Positions 17,447 to 29,160 of a DNA stretch of 64,000 nt are shown one piece after another. A program made the position numbers and the translations under genes. Where the stretch lies: positions 1 through 64,000 of the forward strand of contig JACMPK010000025.1 in NCBI GenBank assembly GCA_014377535.1. The letters are read 5' to 3'. This DNA comes from Gemmatimonadaceae bacterium (GTDB lineage Bacteria; Gemmatimonadota; Gemmatimonadetes; Gemmatimonadales; Gemmatimonadaceae). Each line of letters starts with the position of its first letter. The first letter of the stretch is position 1. The notes under the pieces are model-generated. The model had not been told where the DNA came from and searched no databases. It was given only the letters and a program-made list of their open reading frames with translations.

Positions 17447-18487
17447 TCAGTCGCCGTGCGAAAGCAGGTGCACCACCCCCGATCCAGGACGGATCGCACC
17501 GACGATCCACGACGGAATTGCGGCGGCCGCAGCGGCAGCCTGCACATCGGCGACATCGTCTGCGGCACACGCGATCACCATGCCGACGCCCATGTTGAAC
17601 GTGCGGAACATCTCGCGTGCGCCGACCAGCGCGGCCGCCTGCAGCTGCACGAAGACATTCGGCACCGACCATGACGTGAGCTCGATGGCCGCATCGAGGT
17701 GCGACGGCAGCATGCGGTTCACGTTGCCCGGCAGGCCGCCACCCGTGATGTGCGCCATACCATGCACACGCCCAAGCACGAAGCGCAGCGCCGGCAGGTA
17801 CGTGACATGCGGACGCAGAAGCACCTCGGCGACGGTTGCGCCATCCTCGGCCGGAAATGGATCGTGCACGCCGAGCTGCATCGCCTCGGCGACGATCTTG
17901 CGCGCCAGGGAATAGCCGTTCGTGTGCAGGCCCGCGCTCGCGAGTGCAACGAGTACGTCGCCATCACACACACGCTCCGCTCCCAGCACTCCGTCTTCCT
18001 CGACGATGCCCGTGATGAAGCCGGCAAGGTCGTAATCAGGTGGCGTGTACAGCCCCGGCATCTCGGCGGTCTCGCCACCCAGCAGCGCGCAAGCGTCCTC
18101 ACGGCAGCCATGCGCCACGCCTGCGACGACACCTTCCACGACGGCAGGATCGAGCTTGCCGAATGCGACGTAATCCAGGAAGTAGAGCGGCACGGCACCC
18201 ATCACGAGGATGTCGTTGACACAGTGGTTGACGAGATCCCGACCCACGGAATCATGCACCCCGGCCTCGATCGCCACCTTCAGCTTCGTGCCCACACCGT
18301 CGGCGCTCGACACGAGCACTGGCGCACGAAAGCCCGACGGCACACGGAACATGCCGCCAAATCCGCCGAAGCTCCCACGCGCCCCTGAAGTCCGCGTCGA
18401 TTCGACATGCGCCTTGATGCGACCCTTCGCGTCGTCGGCCTTGTCGAGATCGACGCCTGCGCTGCGGTAGTCCAGCGGTGTCGTCAC
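17447..18487 (-). CDS. purM: Phosphoribosylformylglycinamidine cyclo-ligase (AIR synthetase)
   Basis: PurM closes the imidazole ring in the fifth step of purine synthesis, using ATP. It has 346 aa, the standard length, starting at GTG 18487. Characteristic segments: DYRSAGVDLDKADDAK, SADGVGTKLKVAIEAG, DLVNHCVNDILVMGAVPLYFLDY, ALLGGETAEMPG and MAHITGGGLPGNVNRMLP. The start overlaps the PfkB kinase stop by 4 bp. Confidence 0.97.
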   Translation of the reverse strand: MTTPLDYRSAGVDLDKADDAKGRIKAHVESTRTSGARGSFGGFGGMFRVPSGFRAPVLVSSADGVGTKLKVAIEAGVHDSVGRDLVNHCVNDILVMGAVPLYFLDYVAFGKLDPAVVEGVVAGVAHGCREDACALLGGETAEMPGLYTPPDYDLAGFITGIVEEDGVLGAERVCDGDVLVALASAGLHTNGYSLARKIVAEAMQLGVHDPFPAEDGATVAEVLLRPHVTYLPALRFVLGRVHGMAHITGGGLPGNVNRMLPSHLDAAIELTSWSVPNVFVQLQAAALVGAREMFRTFNMGVGMVIACAADDVADVQAAAAAAAIPSWIVGAIRPGSGVVHLLSHGD

Positions 18488-19401
18488 GCGGGCAGCGGCG
18501 CCTCGAACGCCACCAGGCGATGGAACTCACGCACACGCGCCTCGATCTCGGGCCGCGTCAGCTCGATCGTACGGTAGTTGGAGAACTTTTCAACCGCAAA
18601 GGATCCCATGGCGGATCCGTAAACCACGGCGCGACGCATGTTCTCCTCGCTCAGGTCACCCGTGGACGCAAGCCAGCCAATGAAGCCACCAGCGAACGAG
18701 TCACCAGCGCCTGTCGGATCGAACACCGACTCCAGCGGGTAACCCGGCGCGAAGAACACCGACGTGCCGGTGAACAGGAAGGCGCCATGCTCACCCTTCT
18801 TGATGACGACATGCTTTGGACCGCGATCCATGATCCAGCGTGCCGCGCGCACGAGATTCGATTCCTCGGTGAGCTGTCGCGCCTCGGCGTCGTTGATCGT
18901 GATCAGGTCGACGTGATTCAACAGCTCGATCAGGTCCGGGCGACGACTTTCGATCCAGAAGTTCATCGTGTCACACGCGACGAGGCGCGGATTCGTGACC
19001 TGCTTCAACACGTCCAGCTGCAGGCGGGGATCGATGTTGCCGAGGAACACGAACGGCGAGCCGGCCAGCGCTGCGGGAATCTTCGGCCGGAAATGCGAGA
19101 ACACGCCAAGGCGCGTCTCGAGCGTCTCGGCGGAGTTCAGGTCGTGGCGGTATCGCGCACGCCAGCGAAAACTTTCGCCCTCTGCGACTTCGACGCCACT
19201 CATGTCGACGCCCTTCGCCTTCAGCGGCTCGAGCTTTTCCATGGGATAGTCGGTGCCGATGACGCCGACCATGTGCACAGGCGCAAAGTGACAGGCAGCC
19301 GACGCGAACATGTTGGCGGACCCACCCAGCACTTCCTCGGCCTTGCCGAAGGGGGTCTCAACGGAATCAAGGGCGACGGAACCAACGACGAGCACGGACA
19401 T
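18484..19401 (-). CDS. PfkB-family carbohydrate/nucleoside kinase
   Basis: A ribokinase-fold kinase, 305 aa from ATG 19401 (MSVLVVGSVALD). The PfkB anion-hole and catalytic-base motif is FDPTGAGDSFAGGF near residue 230-240, and the N-terminal glycine pair VLGGSANMFASAACHF matches the substrate lid. The region FLGNIDPRLQLDVL and DTMNFWI also fit this superfamily. Substrate is uncertain: ribose, adenosine/inosine or another sugar. Its 4-bp overlap with purM and neighbouring purine gene would fit a nucleoside kinase, but this is only context. It begins 38 bp after argS. Confidence 0.88.
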   Translation of the reverse strand: MSVLVVGSVALDSVETPFGKAEEVLGGSANMFASAACHFAPVHMVGVIGTDYPMEKLEPLKAKGVDMSGVEVAEGESFRWRARYRHDLNSAETLETRLGVFSHFRPKIPAALAGSPFVFLGNIDPRLQLDVLKQVTNPRLVACDTMNFWIESRRPDLIELLNHVDLITINDAEARQLTEESNLVRAARWIMDRGPKHVVIKKGEHGAFLFTGTSVFFAPGYPLESVFDPTGAGDSFAGGFIGWLASTGDLSEENMRRAVVYGSAMGSFAVEKFSNYRTIELTRPEIEARVREFHRLVAFEAPLPA

Positions 19402-19439
19402 GCGAGGAGTGTCTCGGAAGGAAGGTGTGCGCGCGAGCG

Positions 19440-21092
19440 CTACATCCGCTCGGGGGCCGACAGCCCCAGTACCGTCAGTGCGTTGCAAAGCACCACGCGG
19501 CTGGCGCCGGCGAGCACGAGTCGCGCCTGCATGATCGCAGGCGGCTCGTTCAGGACGTGATGCTTGTGATACCAGGTGTGCACCAGCGCGGCCGTCTTCT
19601 CCAGCCAGTTCGCCAACCGATGCGGCTCGAGCGCCATGGTCGCGCCAGACAATGTGGCCGGAAAGTCGGCGAGCGCCTTGATCAACTCGCGCTCTTCCGG
19701 CTCGGAGAGCACGGAGAGATCGACGCCGGCGCCAGTGATGGAGGCAGCATCGATCTCACCGACCCGGAAGATGCCGCACAGTCGTGCATGCGCCATCTGG
19801 ATGTAGTAGATCGGGTTTTCCTCCGACTGCGAACGCGCCAGATCCACGTCGAAGACCAGCTGCGAGTCGCCCTTTCGCATCACGAAGAAATACCGCACTG
19901 CGTCGCGGCCGACCTCTTCGATCAGGTCGCGCACCGTGACGTAACTGCCGGCACGCTTGGAAATCTTGACTTCCTCGCCGGCGCGCATGACCGTCACCAT
20001 CTGGTGCAGCACGTATTCGGGGTATCCCTGCGGAATGCCGATGCCCAGTGCCTGCAAGCCGGCGCGCACCCGGGTGACCGTCGAGTGGTGGTCGGAGCCC
20101 TGCACGTTGATGGCGCGCCTGAAGCCGCGTTCCCACTTCGTGACGTGATACGCGACGTCCGGCACGAAGTACGTGTACTCCCCGCCCTTCTCTGCGGACC
20201 GCTTCATCACGCGATCCTGGTCGTCACCGAAGTCGGTGGTGCGCAGCCAGAGCGCGCCATCCTTTTCGTACGTGTGCCCGCTGCCGATGAGCGTCGCGAC
20301 GGTGGTGTCCACCTTGCCGTCGGTGTAAAGCGAACTCTCGAGATAGTAGCAGTCGAACACCACACCGAACGCTTTCAGGTCCAGGTCCTGCTCGGCGCGC
20401 AGCGCGGCGACGGCAAAGCGGCGGATACCGTCGGTATCGACGATCGCGACATCGTTGGCGTGCTGCGCACGATACGCCGCTGCGATCTCGCGAATGTACT
20501 CGCCGTGGTAGCCGTTCTCGGCAAACTCGACGTCGTGGCCAGCCTGCTGCTGCGCGCGGAGCTGGACACTTTTCTGCAGGTTGTTGATCTGGCCGCCGCC
20601 ATCGTTGTAGTAGAACTCGCGGCTGACGGCCCAACCGGTCCACTGCAGCATGGTACTGATGGCATCGCCAAGCGCAGCCTGCCGGCCATGCCCGACGTGC
20701 AGCGGGCCTGTCGGATTGGCCGACACGAATTCGACGACCACCGGAGCGCCGGCCCCTGTATCCGACCGACCGTATGCGTCGCCGCGCCCGATGATCTCGG
20801 GCAGGATGCGCGTGAGCGATCCGGTATCGATCCGGAAGTTGATGAAGCCGGGACCGGCGATTTCCGCCGCGCTGATGCCGACAGCGTCCAGCTGCATGGC
20901 GGCGATCAGCTTCGTCGCGACATCGCGCGGCGATTGCTTGAGCGGGCGCGCCAGCAGCATGGCGGCGTTGGTCGACCACTCGCCGAACTCAGGATCGCGC
21001 GGCCGTTCGACGACCGCCGCAAAATCTTCAGGTGCACCGAGCGTGACCGCGGCCCGGCCGATTTCGGCTCGCAGCGTGTCCGGCGAACTCAC
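19440..21092 (-). CDS. argS: Arginyl-tRNA synthetase
   Basis: Class I synthetase charging tRNA-Arg, 550 aa from GTG 21092. The HIGH motif is HVGH at 132-135 within ANPTGPLHVGHGRQAALGDA, and a KMSKS-equivalent KISKR is visible near residue 375. The C-terminal anticodon-binding helical domain ends with the canonical RLVLAGASRVVLCNALTVLGLSAPERM-type sequence. Its start overlaps the stop of the FmdB-like gene by 4 bp (GTGA). Confidence 0.97.
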   Translation of the reverse strand: MSSPDTLRAEIGRAAVTLGAPEDFAAVVERPRDPEFGEWSTNAAMLLARPLKQSPRDVATKLIAAMQLDAVGISAAEIAGPGFINFRIDTGSLTRILPEIIGRGDAYGRSDTGAGAPVVVEFVSANPTGPLHVGHGRQAALGDAISTMLQWTGWAVSREFYYNDGGGQINNLQKSVQLRAQQQAGHDVEFAENGYHGEYIREIAAAYRAQHANDVAIVDTDGIRRFAVAALRAEQDLDLKAFGVVFDCYYLESSLYTDGKVDTTVATLIGSGHTYEKDGALWLRTTDFGDDQDRVMKRSAEKGGEYTYFVPDVAYHVTKWERGFRRAINVQGSDHHSTVTRVRAGLQALGIGIPQGYPEYVLHQMVTVMRAGEEVKISKRAGSYVTVRDLIEEVGRDAVRYFFVMRKGDSQLVFDVDLARSQSEENPIYYIQMAHARLCGIFRVGEIDAASITGAGVDLSVLSEPEERELIKALADFPATLSGATMALEPHRLANWLEKTAALVHTWYHKHHVLNEPPAIMQARLVLAGASRVVLCNALTVLGLSAPERM

Positions 21093-21505
21093 GAGCCGGC
21101 CGGCCCATTGCCTGAGGCCTTTGGTTCTGCCTTTGGCGCAGGTGCAGCCTTCGCCTCGCCAGATGAAGAGCCTCCGGACGCCGACTTCGATCCCGAGTCA
21201 CTCTTCGAACTGCCCGTCTCCGACTTCGTCGCAGCTGCATCGGACTTCGCGCCACCGGATTCCGCCGGCGTGCTCGTGGCACCGGAAGCGCCCTTGTTCG
21301 CCTCGCCCTGCGTACGGTGCGCGTTGCGTCCGTAATCGGTCAGGTAGAATCCGGATCCCTTGAACAGGAGACCGGCACCACCCGAGATGATGCGGACGGC
21401 CGAGCCCTCACCGGATGGGTTGGGGATTTCGTTCGGAACTTCGGAGATCTTGAAGATCTTCTCGATGATCGTACCGTCGGGAAGACGGAACTCGTACGTC
21501 GGCAT
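21089..21505 (-). CDS. FmdB-like protein lacking the zinc-ribbon cysteines, with low-complexity tail
   Basis: Starting at ATG 21505 the protein has 138 aa. The N-terminal 65 residues follow the FmdB/CxxC-CxxC small zinc-ribbon pattern (MPTYEFRLPDG..., later GAGLLFKGSGFYLTDYG), but every cysteine expected in the ribbon is absent; the usual CPDCG is LPDG. The remaining half is a disordered Ser/Ala/Lys/Gly-rich region. Family members are small regulatory or unknown proteins. It is the first gene of the minus-strand run and overlaps argS by 4 bp. A TAGATA hexamer lies only 8 nt before the ATG, which could give a nearly leaderless mRNA (speculative). Confidence 0.82.
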   Translation of the reverse strand: MPTYEFRLPDGTIIEKIFKISEVPNEIPNPSGEGSAVRIISGGAGLLFKGSGFYLTDYGRNAHRTQGEANKGASGATSTPAESGGAKSDAAATKSETGSSKSDSGSKSASGGSSSGEAKAAPAPKAEPKASGNGPAGS

Positions 21506-21731
21506 GATTCCGGTATCTATGGGAGACAACAACCTTCCAAGTTAGCCGGGCGAAGGAGGGCATTCAACAGCAGGCCCCTCCATTCGCACTGCCGCGCGCA
21601 CGAATTCACATGCTCGCGTGTACATAACGAGACCCGTGACGGTCGCGGCTCCGCACTGCGGCTCGGACATCGCGCGGAGCATGCCGGCGCGCGCACGACC
21701 AGGGCTATTCACCCGCATTCCCTCGAGATTT
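21506..21731. promoter_or_regulatory. Divergent intergenic region (fmdB-like / msrA)
   Basis: This 226-bp region separates two divergently transcribed genes and must hold both promoters. On the minus strand TTGGAA-15-TAGATA precedes the FmdB-like gene; on the plus strand a TACATA hexamer lies about 100 bp before msrA. Neither is a convincing full consensus. I see no hairpin, operator-like palindrome or small gene here. Confidence 0.35.
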
Positions 21732-22271
21732 ATGACTGTTTCCAAGACGAACGACCTCGACGCCGTGTCAACCGGCACGCCTGTCGCCACGCAGCTTGCC
21801 AGCTTCGGCGCCGGCTGCTTCTGGGGCGTCGAGCAGATCCTTTCGCGCCTGCCTGGCGTGACGGGGACCGCTGTCGGCTACATGGGTGGCACCGTGACAG
21901 GACCGACGTACGAGCAGGTCTGCCGGGGCACAACGGAACATGCCGAGGTGGTGCAGGTCAGTTTCGATCCGGAGCGCATCTCCTACGACGCGCTGATCGA
22001 CGTATTCTGGCACTTGCACGATCCGACGCAGGTGGACCGGCAGGGTCCCGACGTGGGTCGGCAGTATCGCAGCATGGTCTTCACGCATGACGACGCCCAG
22101 GCCACGATTGCCAAGGCGACGCGCGACGCCATCGATGCGAGCGGCACGCTTCGCCGGAAGGTCGCGACCGAGATCCTGCCCGCGACCACGTTCTGGAAGG
22201 GCGAGGCGTACCATCAACAGTATTTCGACCGTCGCGGCGTGGACGGCTGCCACTTGTACCCCGCCTGGTGA
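21732..22271 (+). CDS. msrA: Peptide methionine-S-sulfoxide reductase MsrA
   Basis: Repairs oxidised methionine (S-sulfoxide) in proteins. ATG 21732 gives 179 aa; an open frame continues 38 codons upstream but has no conserved sequence. The catalytic cysteine is in GAGCFWG, followed by VGYMGGTVTGPTYEQVCRGTTEHAEVVQV, and a recycling cysteine lies in the C-terminal GVDGCHLYPAW. MsrB is not fused and is not in the window. It is the only plus-strand gene in the first 35 kb, and a strong hairpin follows its stop. Confidence 0.95.
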   Translation: MTVSKTNDLDAVSTGTPVATQLASFGAGCFWGVEQILSRLPGVTGTAVGYMGGTVTGPTYEQVCRGTTEHAEVVQVSFDPERISYDALIDVFWHLHDPTQVDRQGPDVGRQYRSMVFTHDDAQATIAKATRDAIDASGTLRRKVATEILPATTFWKGEAYHQQYFDRRGVDGCHLYPAW

Positions 22272-22304
22272 TCGGCTGGTGATTTCCTCATAGGCAGTCG
22301 TACA

Positions 22305-22334
22305 GGCGGGCCTGCGTTTGCACGCAGGTCCGCC
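22305..22334. terminator. Bidirectional hairpin terminator between msrA and the mutase gene
   Basis: A 13-bp stem with one G-U pair (arms 22305-22317 and 22322-22334) closes a 4-base TTGC loop. It sits in the 101-bp gap between two convergent genes, exactly where a shared terminator is expected. Only short T runs flank it, so efficiency is uncertain. Confidence 0.75.
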
Positions 22335-22372
22335 TTCTACTGCATCACCTTACCTGCGAGGCGTCGGTCGGA

Positions 22373-23985
<1,613 letters not shown>

Positions 23986-23989
<4 letters not shown>

Positions 23990-25014
23990 GCAGTGACCTC
24001 GACAGGCATGAGCATCTCGATCGCGGTCATCACGTCGCCCTTGCTTCCGAGATAGAGCGGCGTGCGCTGGTGCAATTCCGTCGGCTGCACATCGAGAATG
24101 CGGATGCGACCATCGGACCCTGCACCGCCGGCCTGCTCGCAGATGAACGCCAGCGGATTCGCCTCGTACAGCAGGCGCAGCTTGCCACGCGGTGACATGC
24201 TGTTGGCCGGGTACACGAACACGCCGCCGGCGAGCAGGTTGCGATGGAAGTCTGCCACGAGCGAGCCGACATAGCGCACGTTGTGCGCCTGCTGCACGCC
24301 GTCCAGTCCGCGATAGCGGCGCATCAACGCCTTGACCTGCTCGTCCCAGTACTGCTCGTACGAGTCGTTGACCGACAGGAACTTGCCCTTGTGCGGCGTA
24401 CGGATGTTCGGATGCGAGAGCAGGAACTCACCGATCGACGGATCGAGCGTGAAGCCGTGCACGCCCTGACCGGTGCTGTACACCATCATCGTGCTGGAGC
24501 CGTAGATGATGTAGCCTGCAGCCACCTGTCGACGACCCGGCTGGAGGAAATCCTCGAGCTCACCGGCGCGCCCGTTGGTGATCTTGCGCACGACAGAAAA
24601 GATCGTGCCGACGGGCACGTTCACGTCGATGTTGCTGGAGCCGTCGAGCGGATCGAACATCAGGCAGTATTTGCCCGTGCGGAAACGGTCGGGGATCGGG
24701 ATGATGTCCGGCTCCTCCTCCGACGCCATGGCGCAGAGGCGTCCGCCATGATCCATCGCCTTGATCATGATGTCGTTCGAGAGCACATCGAGCTTCTGTT
24801 GTGTCTCACCCTGCACGTTCTCGTTCTCGGTGGCGCCGATGATGTCCACGAGGCCCGCCATGCGGACCTTGTTCGAAATCATCTTCGCGGCAAGCGCGAT
24901 GTCGTAGAGGATGCCTGAGAGTTCACCGCTCGCCTCGGGATAGAGGCGCTCCTGCTCGATGATGAACCGTTCGATGGTGACGACAGAAACGGGGGTGTGG
25001 TTGACCACGTTCAC
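23986..25014 (-). CDS. fbp: Class I fructose-1,6-bisphosphatase
   Basis: Gluconeogenic phosphatase converting fructose-1,6-bisphosphate to fructose-6-phosphate. GTG 25014 gives 342 aa, the usual length, and creates a GTGA overlap with the preceding gene; a second in-frame GTG two codons later is an alternative. Metal and substrate motifs: [10 protein letters not shown] near 61-70, SEEEPD near 98-103 and [10 protein letters not shown] at 121-130; [22 protein letters not shown] and [12 protein letters not shown] are also classical. It overlaps the mutase gene at its 3' end. Confidence 0.96.
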
Positions 25015-25439
25015 GCGCCCGGAGTTGAGATGGATGGCCGATGACGATCGAATCGCTTGGCAGCCCAGGCGTTCGCATCCGCTTCGAAGCGGTTGCGCGC
25101 GTACCCGCGCGTCAGCGATTCCCAGAGATACAGGACCGGAAATGCCGCCGAGCTCGTGAACTGCTCGACGTGACGGTGCTCGTGCAACAGTAACGCCGCG
25201 TCCCACGCTGCGCCGGGCGCGAGAAACACGGTCCGCCAGAGCGTGATCCCCTGTACCGTCGCGGTGCCAAGGCACCAGCCGCCGATACGTGGCGGCAGGC
25301 CGCCGCGGCGCCAGCACACAGACGTCAGTTCCGGCCAGTGCTCTGCCAGGTCCGCAGGCAGCATCACGCCTTTCCCGATCACGGGCTGTACGAGCCGGGT
25401 CCGGATCCAATTGCCGAGGCGGGTGACGGCAGACTCCAT
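25011..25439 (-). CDS. Small HExxH putative metallopeptidase-like protein
   Basis: A 142-aa protein with HEHRH (His86-Glu87-xx-His90) in [12 protein letters not shown] and a downstream helix [13 protein letters not shown] supplying a possible third ligand (Glu119), a gluzincin-like arrangement reminiscent of DUF4157 and related small zincin domains. No signal peptide or membrane segment is evident. ATG 25439 lies 61 bp inside comEC; an alternative ATG at 25364, 14 bp after the comEC stop and preceded by AAAGG, would remove the overlap and shorten the protein to 117 aa. It overlaps fbp by 4 bp. Activity and substrate are unknown. Confidence 0.7.
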   Translation of the reverse strand: MESAVTRLGNWIRTRLVQPVIGKGVMLPADLAEHWPELTSVCWRRGGLPPRIGGWCLGTATVQGITLWRTVFLAPGAAWDAALLLHEHRHVEQFTSSAAFPVLYLWESLTRGYARNRFEADANAWAAKRFDRHRPSISTPGA

Positions 25440-27643
25440 TGGCGCGCGGCAGTGCTGATGGTGATGAGTCGACCGTCGGTGCGGATCACGGCCGTGCCGA
25501 CCCTGTCGGTCCGCACGACCGTAATCTGTCGCAGTGCAAGCGCCTGCATCACCTCCGGCGACGGGTGACCGTACCGATTCCGCCGCCCGACGGAGATGAG
25601 GGCGAGCTTCGGCGCGACCGCGTCGAGGAAGGCGGCGCCCGAGCTGGTTCTGCTGCCGTGATGCGCGAGTTTAAGTACGTCGGCGCGCAGCCACTCGACG
25701 GGCGTGTGTTGCAGCAGCCACTCCTCTTCCGGCAGCTCGGCGTCGCCGGTGAACAGCATGGCGGTGCTGCCATATTCGACGCGCACGACCGTGCTCGCCA
25801 GGTTCGCGTCAGATAGGCCCGCGGTCCACGTGGAATCCGGCGCAAGGAACCGCAGCCGTACGCCATCGACGTCGAGTGTCTCCCCAGGATGCACGCGACT
25901 CCATGCCACTGCGTGCACGGCGGCACTCTCGAGCGACGCCCGGTATGCCTCCGTACCTCCGGCAAACGCGCCGTCGATGTATCGCCGGGGGCGCAGTGCG
26001 CCAATCAACGCCGGCGCGCCACCGACATGGTCGAGATGCGGATGCGAGAGGATGAAAGCTTCGACGGGTCCGCCGAGGGTCCGGAGATATGGCAGGATGG
26101 TGCGCCGTCCATGATCGATGCCGGGTGGTCCGCCACCGGCGTCGATCACGATCCAGCGTCCGTGTGGCGTGCGGAGCGCCATGGCATCGCCCTGGCCCAC
26201 GTCCAGCAGGTGCAGCTCGAGCAGTCCTGACCCGCGCGAGGGCAGCAGGTCGTGCCAGACCAGCGCGACGCCGCACAGCGCGGCAACCATGAGTGGCGGC
26301 CCGGATTCGCGCTGCACCATTGCCACCAGCAGCGCGGCCACGGCCGCACCGGCCAGCAGCGATGCGTTCAGCGACGGCGAGAGTTCAAGAGCGGCCCATG
26401 CCGGTTTTGCCGCGGCGGACGCAATGCCGTCCAGCACCGACAGTGCCGGGTGCGCCGCGCCGGCGATGAACCGTGCGAGGGTGAGGCTTGGCGCGCAGAC
26501 GAGTGCGAGGAAGAGCGTCGGTTGCAGCAGCGCCACCAGTGGTGCCGCCAGCAGGTTCGCGACTGGCGCCACGAGACTGACGGTGCCGAAGTACCATGCG
26601 ATCACTGGCGCCGAGGCCGCGCTGGCGATGATGCTGGCCGTAAACTCGCGGCGCAGTCCATGGCGCCACCCGCCGCCTTTCCATCGCAGTCGTTTCACGA
26701 GTCTGCCGCTCGCGGCCAGCGACACGACGCCAAGTACCGAGAGCTGCCAGCCGAGGTCGTGCGGTGCGGCAGGGTCGACGATCACGGGCAGCAGTGCGCC
26801 GAGGGTGAGCACCGACCATTCCGACGCCGGCCGCTGACGCAGCCGGGCCACGAGGACGCTGCCGAACATGACGCCGGCGCGAACTGCGGGTGGCGGCAAC
26901 CCCAGGATGACGACGTAGATGGCCGTCACGCCCAGTGCGAGCAACGTGGCGTGACGCGGCGACAGTCGCATGGCGCTGCCCAGCAAGAGCAATGCGGCGG
27001 CGATGATCGCGACGTGCACGCCCGAGACGGAGAGCAGGTGCACGAGGCCCGCGCGCGACCAGCGGCGACGCATGTCCGGCGCGATCAGGTGCATGTCCGC
27101 GAGCAGCAGCGCGCGGGCTATCGGGGCATCGATCGTGAACACCGAGTCCACGCGTCTGACACCTGCTGCGCGCAGCGCCGGCCGAAGCGCGGTGCGATGC
27201 ATCGGCTGCGCGTCAGTCGCGGTGAGCCGCAGCCCGCGTTCATCGGGTTCGGCGCGACCAGCTGTGCGATACCACTCACCGCCGGCGATCTCGGACCGCG
27301 CGCGCAGCATGCCTGTGGCCTGGCACTGCTCACGGCCCGTGCGCAACAGCACCGGGCCCGACTCGCCCGCGTGCAGATCGTAGTCGGCGACGAACTCCGT
27401 GCTGAGACCGCGGGCGATGACGGCCTCGCAGTGTGCCTCGTGCCAGCGTGCCGCGGTTGCTCTGACAGCGGCGGCGCCACCGAAGGTCAGCGCCGCGACT
27501 GCCGCGAGCCAGCCATGTCGGCGCAGCCGCAGCGCGATCACCGCGCAGGCGCACCCGGTGGCAGCGGCGAACGGTGCCGACGCACCGGCGCCGGCGGCTG
27601 ACCCGAGAATGAAGCAGAGAAGAATCCAGGAAGTGGCGGGCAT
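25379..27643 (-). CDS. comEC: DNA internalization-related competence protein ComEC/Rec2
   Basis: Inner-membrane channel protein for uptake of single-stranded DNA in natural transformation. From ATG 27643 it has 754 aa (an ATG 36 bp upstream is possible). Order: two N-terminal membrane helices, an OB-like periplasmic region, the Competence domain with repeated helices ([24 protein letters not shown]...), and a C-terminal metallo-beta-lactamase-like domain with [23 protein letters not shown] and [11 protein letters not shown]. No other com genes are in the window. It follows miaB after 174 bp without a visible gene or terminator. Confidence 0.93.
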   Translation of the reverse strand: MPATSWILLCFILGSAAGAGASAPFAAATGCACAVIALRLRRHGWLAAVAALTFGGAAAVRATAARWHEAHCEAVIARGLSTEFVADYDLHAGESGPVLLRTGREQCQATGMLRARSEIAGGEWYRTAGRAEPDERGLRLTATDAQPMHRTALRPALRAAGVRRVDSVFTIDAPIARALLLADMHLIAPDMRRRWSRAGLVHLLSVSGVHVAIIAAALLLLGSAMRLSPRHATLLALGVTAIYVVILGLPPPAVRAGVMFGSVLVARLRQRPASEWSVLTLGALLPVIVDPAAPHDLGWQLSVLGVVSLAASGRLVKRLRWKGGGWRHGLRREFTASIIASAASAPVIAWYFGTVSLVAPVANLLAAPLVALLQPTLFLALVCAPSLTLARFIAGAAHPALSVLDGIASAAAKPAWAALELSPSLNASLLAGAAVAALLVAMVQRESGPPLMVAALCGVALVWHDLLPSRGSGLLELHLLDVGQGDAMALRTPHGRWIVIDAGGGPPGIDHGRRTILPYLRTLGGPVEAFILSHPHLDHVGGAPALIGALRPRRYIDGAFAGGTEAYRASLESAAVHAVAWSRVHPGETLDVDGVRLRFLAPDSTWTAGLSDANLASTVVRVEYGSTAMLFTGDAELPEEEWLLQHTPVEWLRADVLKLAHHGSRTSSGAAFLDAVAPKLALISVGRRNRYGHPSPEVMQALALRQITVVRTDRVGTAVIRTDGRLITISTAARQWSLPSPASAIGSGPGSYSP

Positions 27644-27817
27644 GCCGCCATGTGTGCGATCACGTCGCGGCAGCAGCAACTCGAATCCGCGCCAATCGCA
27701 TCATGTCAGCGCAATGCGGTGGCTTCCAACGCATTCCTGGCGCTGCCAGTGCGACTCCTGCGGGTGCCTCGCACGAGCTCCGCGCGGCGCCTCGGGACCT
27801 TGGCGCCGCCGTGGGCC

Positions 27818-29152
27818 TCAGCCGGCCAGCGGCAGCGCCATCCGGTTCGCCACAGGCGCGCCCGTAAAGGTGTGGCCGGTGGTGCCGGTGATCTCGACGT
27901 GCATGTACGAGCCGATCAGCGATTTGTCGCCGGGCACGAGGATCGTGCGGTAATCGCGGGTGCGTCCCTGCAGCAGCTCGCCGCGCTTTGCCGGCTTCTC
28001 GATCAGGATCTCGTGACGGGAGCCGAGCAACCCGAAGTTCACGTCGCGGCTCATGGCGCGCACCGTGTCCACCAGGCGCTGCAGCCGCTCACCCGCCACA
28101 TCGTCAGGCACCATCTCGCTTTCCGGCATGCGCGTGGCGGGAGTCCCCTCGCGCGCGGAGAACTTGAACGTGAACGCATCCATGAACCCGATCTCGCGAC
28201 AGGCGCTGAGCGTCTCCGCAAAATCATCTTCGGTCTCACCCGGGAATCCGACGATGATATCGGTGGTGAGCACGAGCTTCGGGATCGCCGCACGCAGACG
28301 CGCGACGCACTCCATGAAGCCGTCACGCGTGTAGCGGCGCAGCATGCGCTTGAGCGTCCGCGTGGATCCGCTCTGCATGGGCAGGTGCACATGCTCGCAC
28401 ACGGTCGGCGTCTCGGCCATCGCCGCAATCACGCGATCGCTGAAGTCGTTCGGATGCGGACTGGTGTAGCGCAGTCGGCGGATGCCCGGCACGGTGCCGA
28501 CGGCGCGCAGCAGGTCGGCGATATCGTGCGTACCGTCGAAGTAGCTGTTCACGGTCTGTCCGAGCAGCACGACCTCCGTCATGCCGTCGGCGACCACCTG
28601 CTGCGTCTCGCGCACGACATCAGCCAGCTTTCGACTGCGCTCACTGCCGCGCGTCGTCGGCACGATGCAGTAGGTGCACTTGTAGTCGCAGCCGCGCTGC
28701 ACGGGAATCCACGCCTTCACGTTGTCGAACCGACGCGGCGTGAAGTCCTCGTAATGCTCCTCAAGGTCGAACCTCGTCGCCGCGACGCGCACGCCGCGAC
28801 GCGCACCATCCACCAACGATGGCAGTTCACGGTAGCCATCAGGCCCGATGACGAGCGAGACGTGCTTTGCCTGCTCCAGGAGGCGAGGACCAAGTCGCTG
28901 CGCCATGCAGCCCGTCACGCCGATCACGCTGTCCGGCTTCATGTGTCGCTTCAGTTCACCCAGCCGGCCGATCACGCGTTGCTCCGCATGGTCGCGGATC
29001 GCGCAGGTGTTCAGCAGGATGACGTCGGCACCGTCCGGCACGTCGACTGCGTCATAGCCGGCAGATGTCAGCTTACCGAGCATCAACTCGGTGTCGCTGA
29101 CATTCATCTGGCAGCCGTACGTTTCGATGAAGACGGTGGGACGCGGCAGCAT
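27818..29152 (-). CDS. miaB: tRNA-2-methylthio-N6-dimethylallyladenosine synthase MiaB
   Basis: Radical-SAM methylthiotransferase adding a methylthio group to i6A37 of tRNA. It has 444 aa. The N-terminal UPF0004 domain holds three cluster cysteines, Cys14 (TYGCQMN), Cys50 (LNTCAIRD) and Cys82 (TGCMAQ). The radical-SAM triad is Cys155, Cys159, Cys162 in RGCDYKCTYC. HLPMQSGS and the C-terminal TRAM domain (from about 380) complete the family pattern. Its start is 8 bp after the stop of the mtaB-like paralogue. Confidence 0.97.
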   Translation of the reverse strand: MLPRPTVFIETYGCQMNVSDTELMLGKLTSAGYDAVDVPDGADVILLNTCAIRDHAEQRVIGRLGELKRHMKPDSVIGVTGCMAQRLGPRLLEQAKHVSLVIGPDGYRELPSLVDGARRGVRVAATRFDLEEHYEDFTPRRFDNVKAWIPVQRGCDYKCTYCIVPTTRGSERSRKLADVVRETQQVVADGMTEVVLLGQTVNSYFDGTHDIADLLRAVGTVPGIRRLRYTSPHPNDFSDRVIAAMAETPTVCEHVHLPMQSGSTRTLKRMLRRYTRDGFMECVARLRAAIPKLVLTTDIIVGFPGETEDDFAETLSACREIGFMDAFTFKFSAREGTPATRMPESEMVPDDVAGERLQRLVDTVRAMSRDVNFGLLGSRHEILIEKPAKRGELLQGRTRDYRTILVPGDKSLIGSYMHVEITGTTGHTFTGAPVANRMALPLAG

Positions 29153-29160
29153 TGGGCAAT

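Noticed and set aside
27644..27817. Possible small gene or terminator between miaB and comEC
   Set aside because: No hairpin with a T tract and no convincing frame; probably a spacer or a longer comEC leader.
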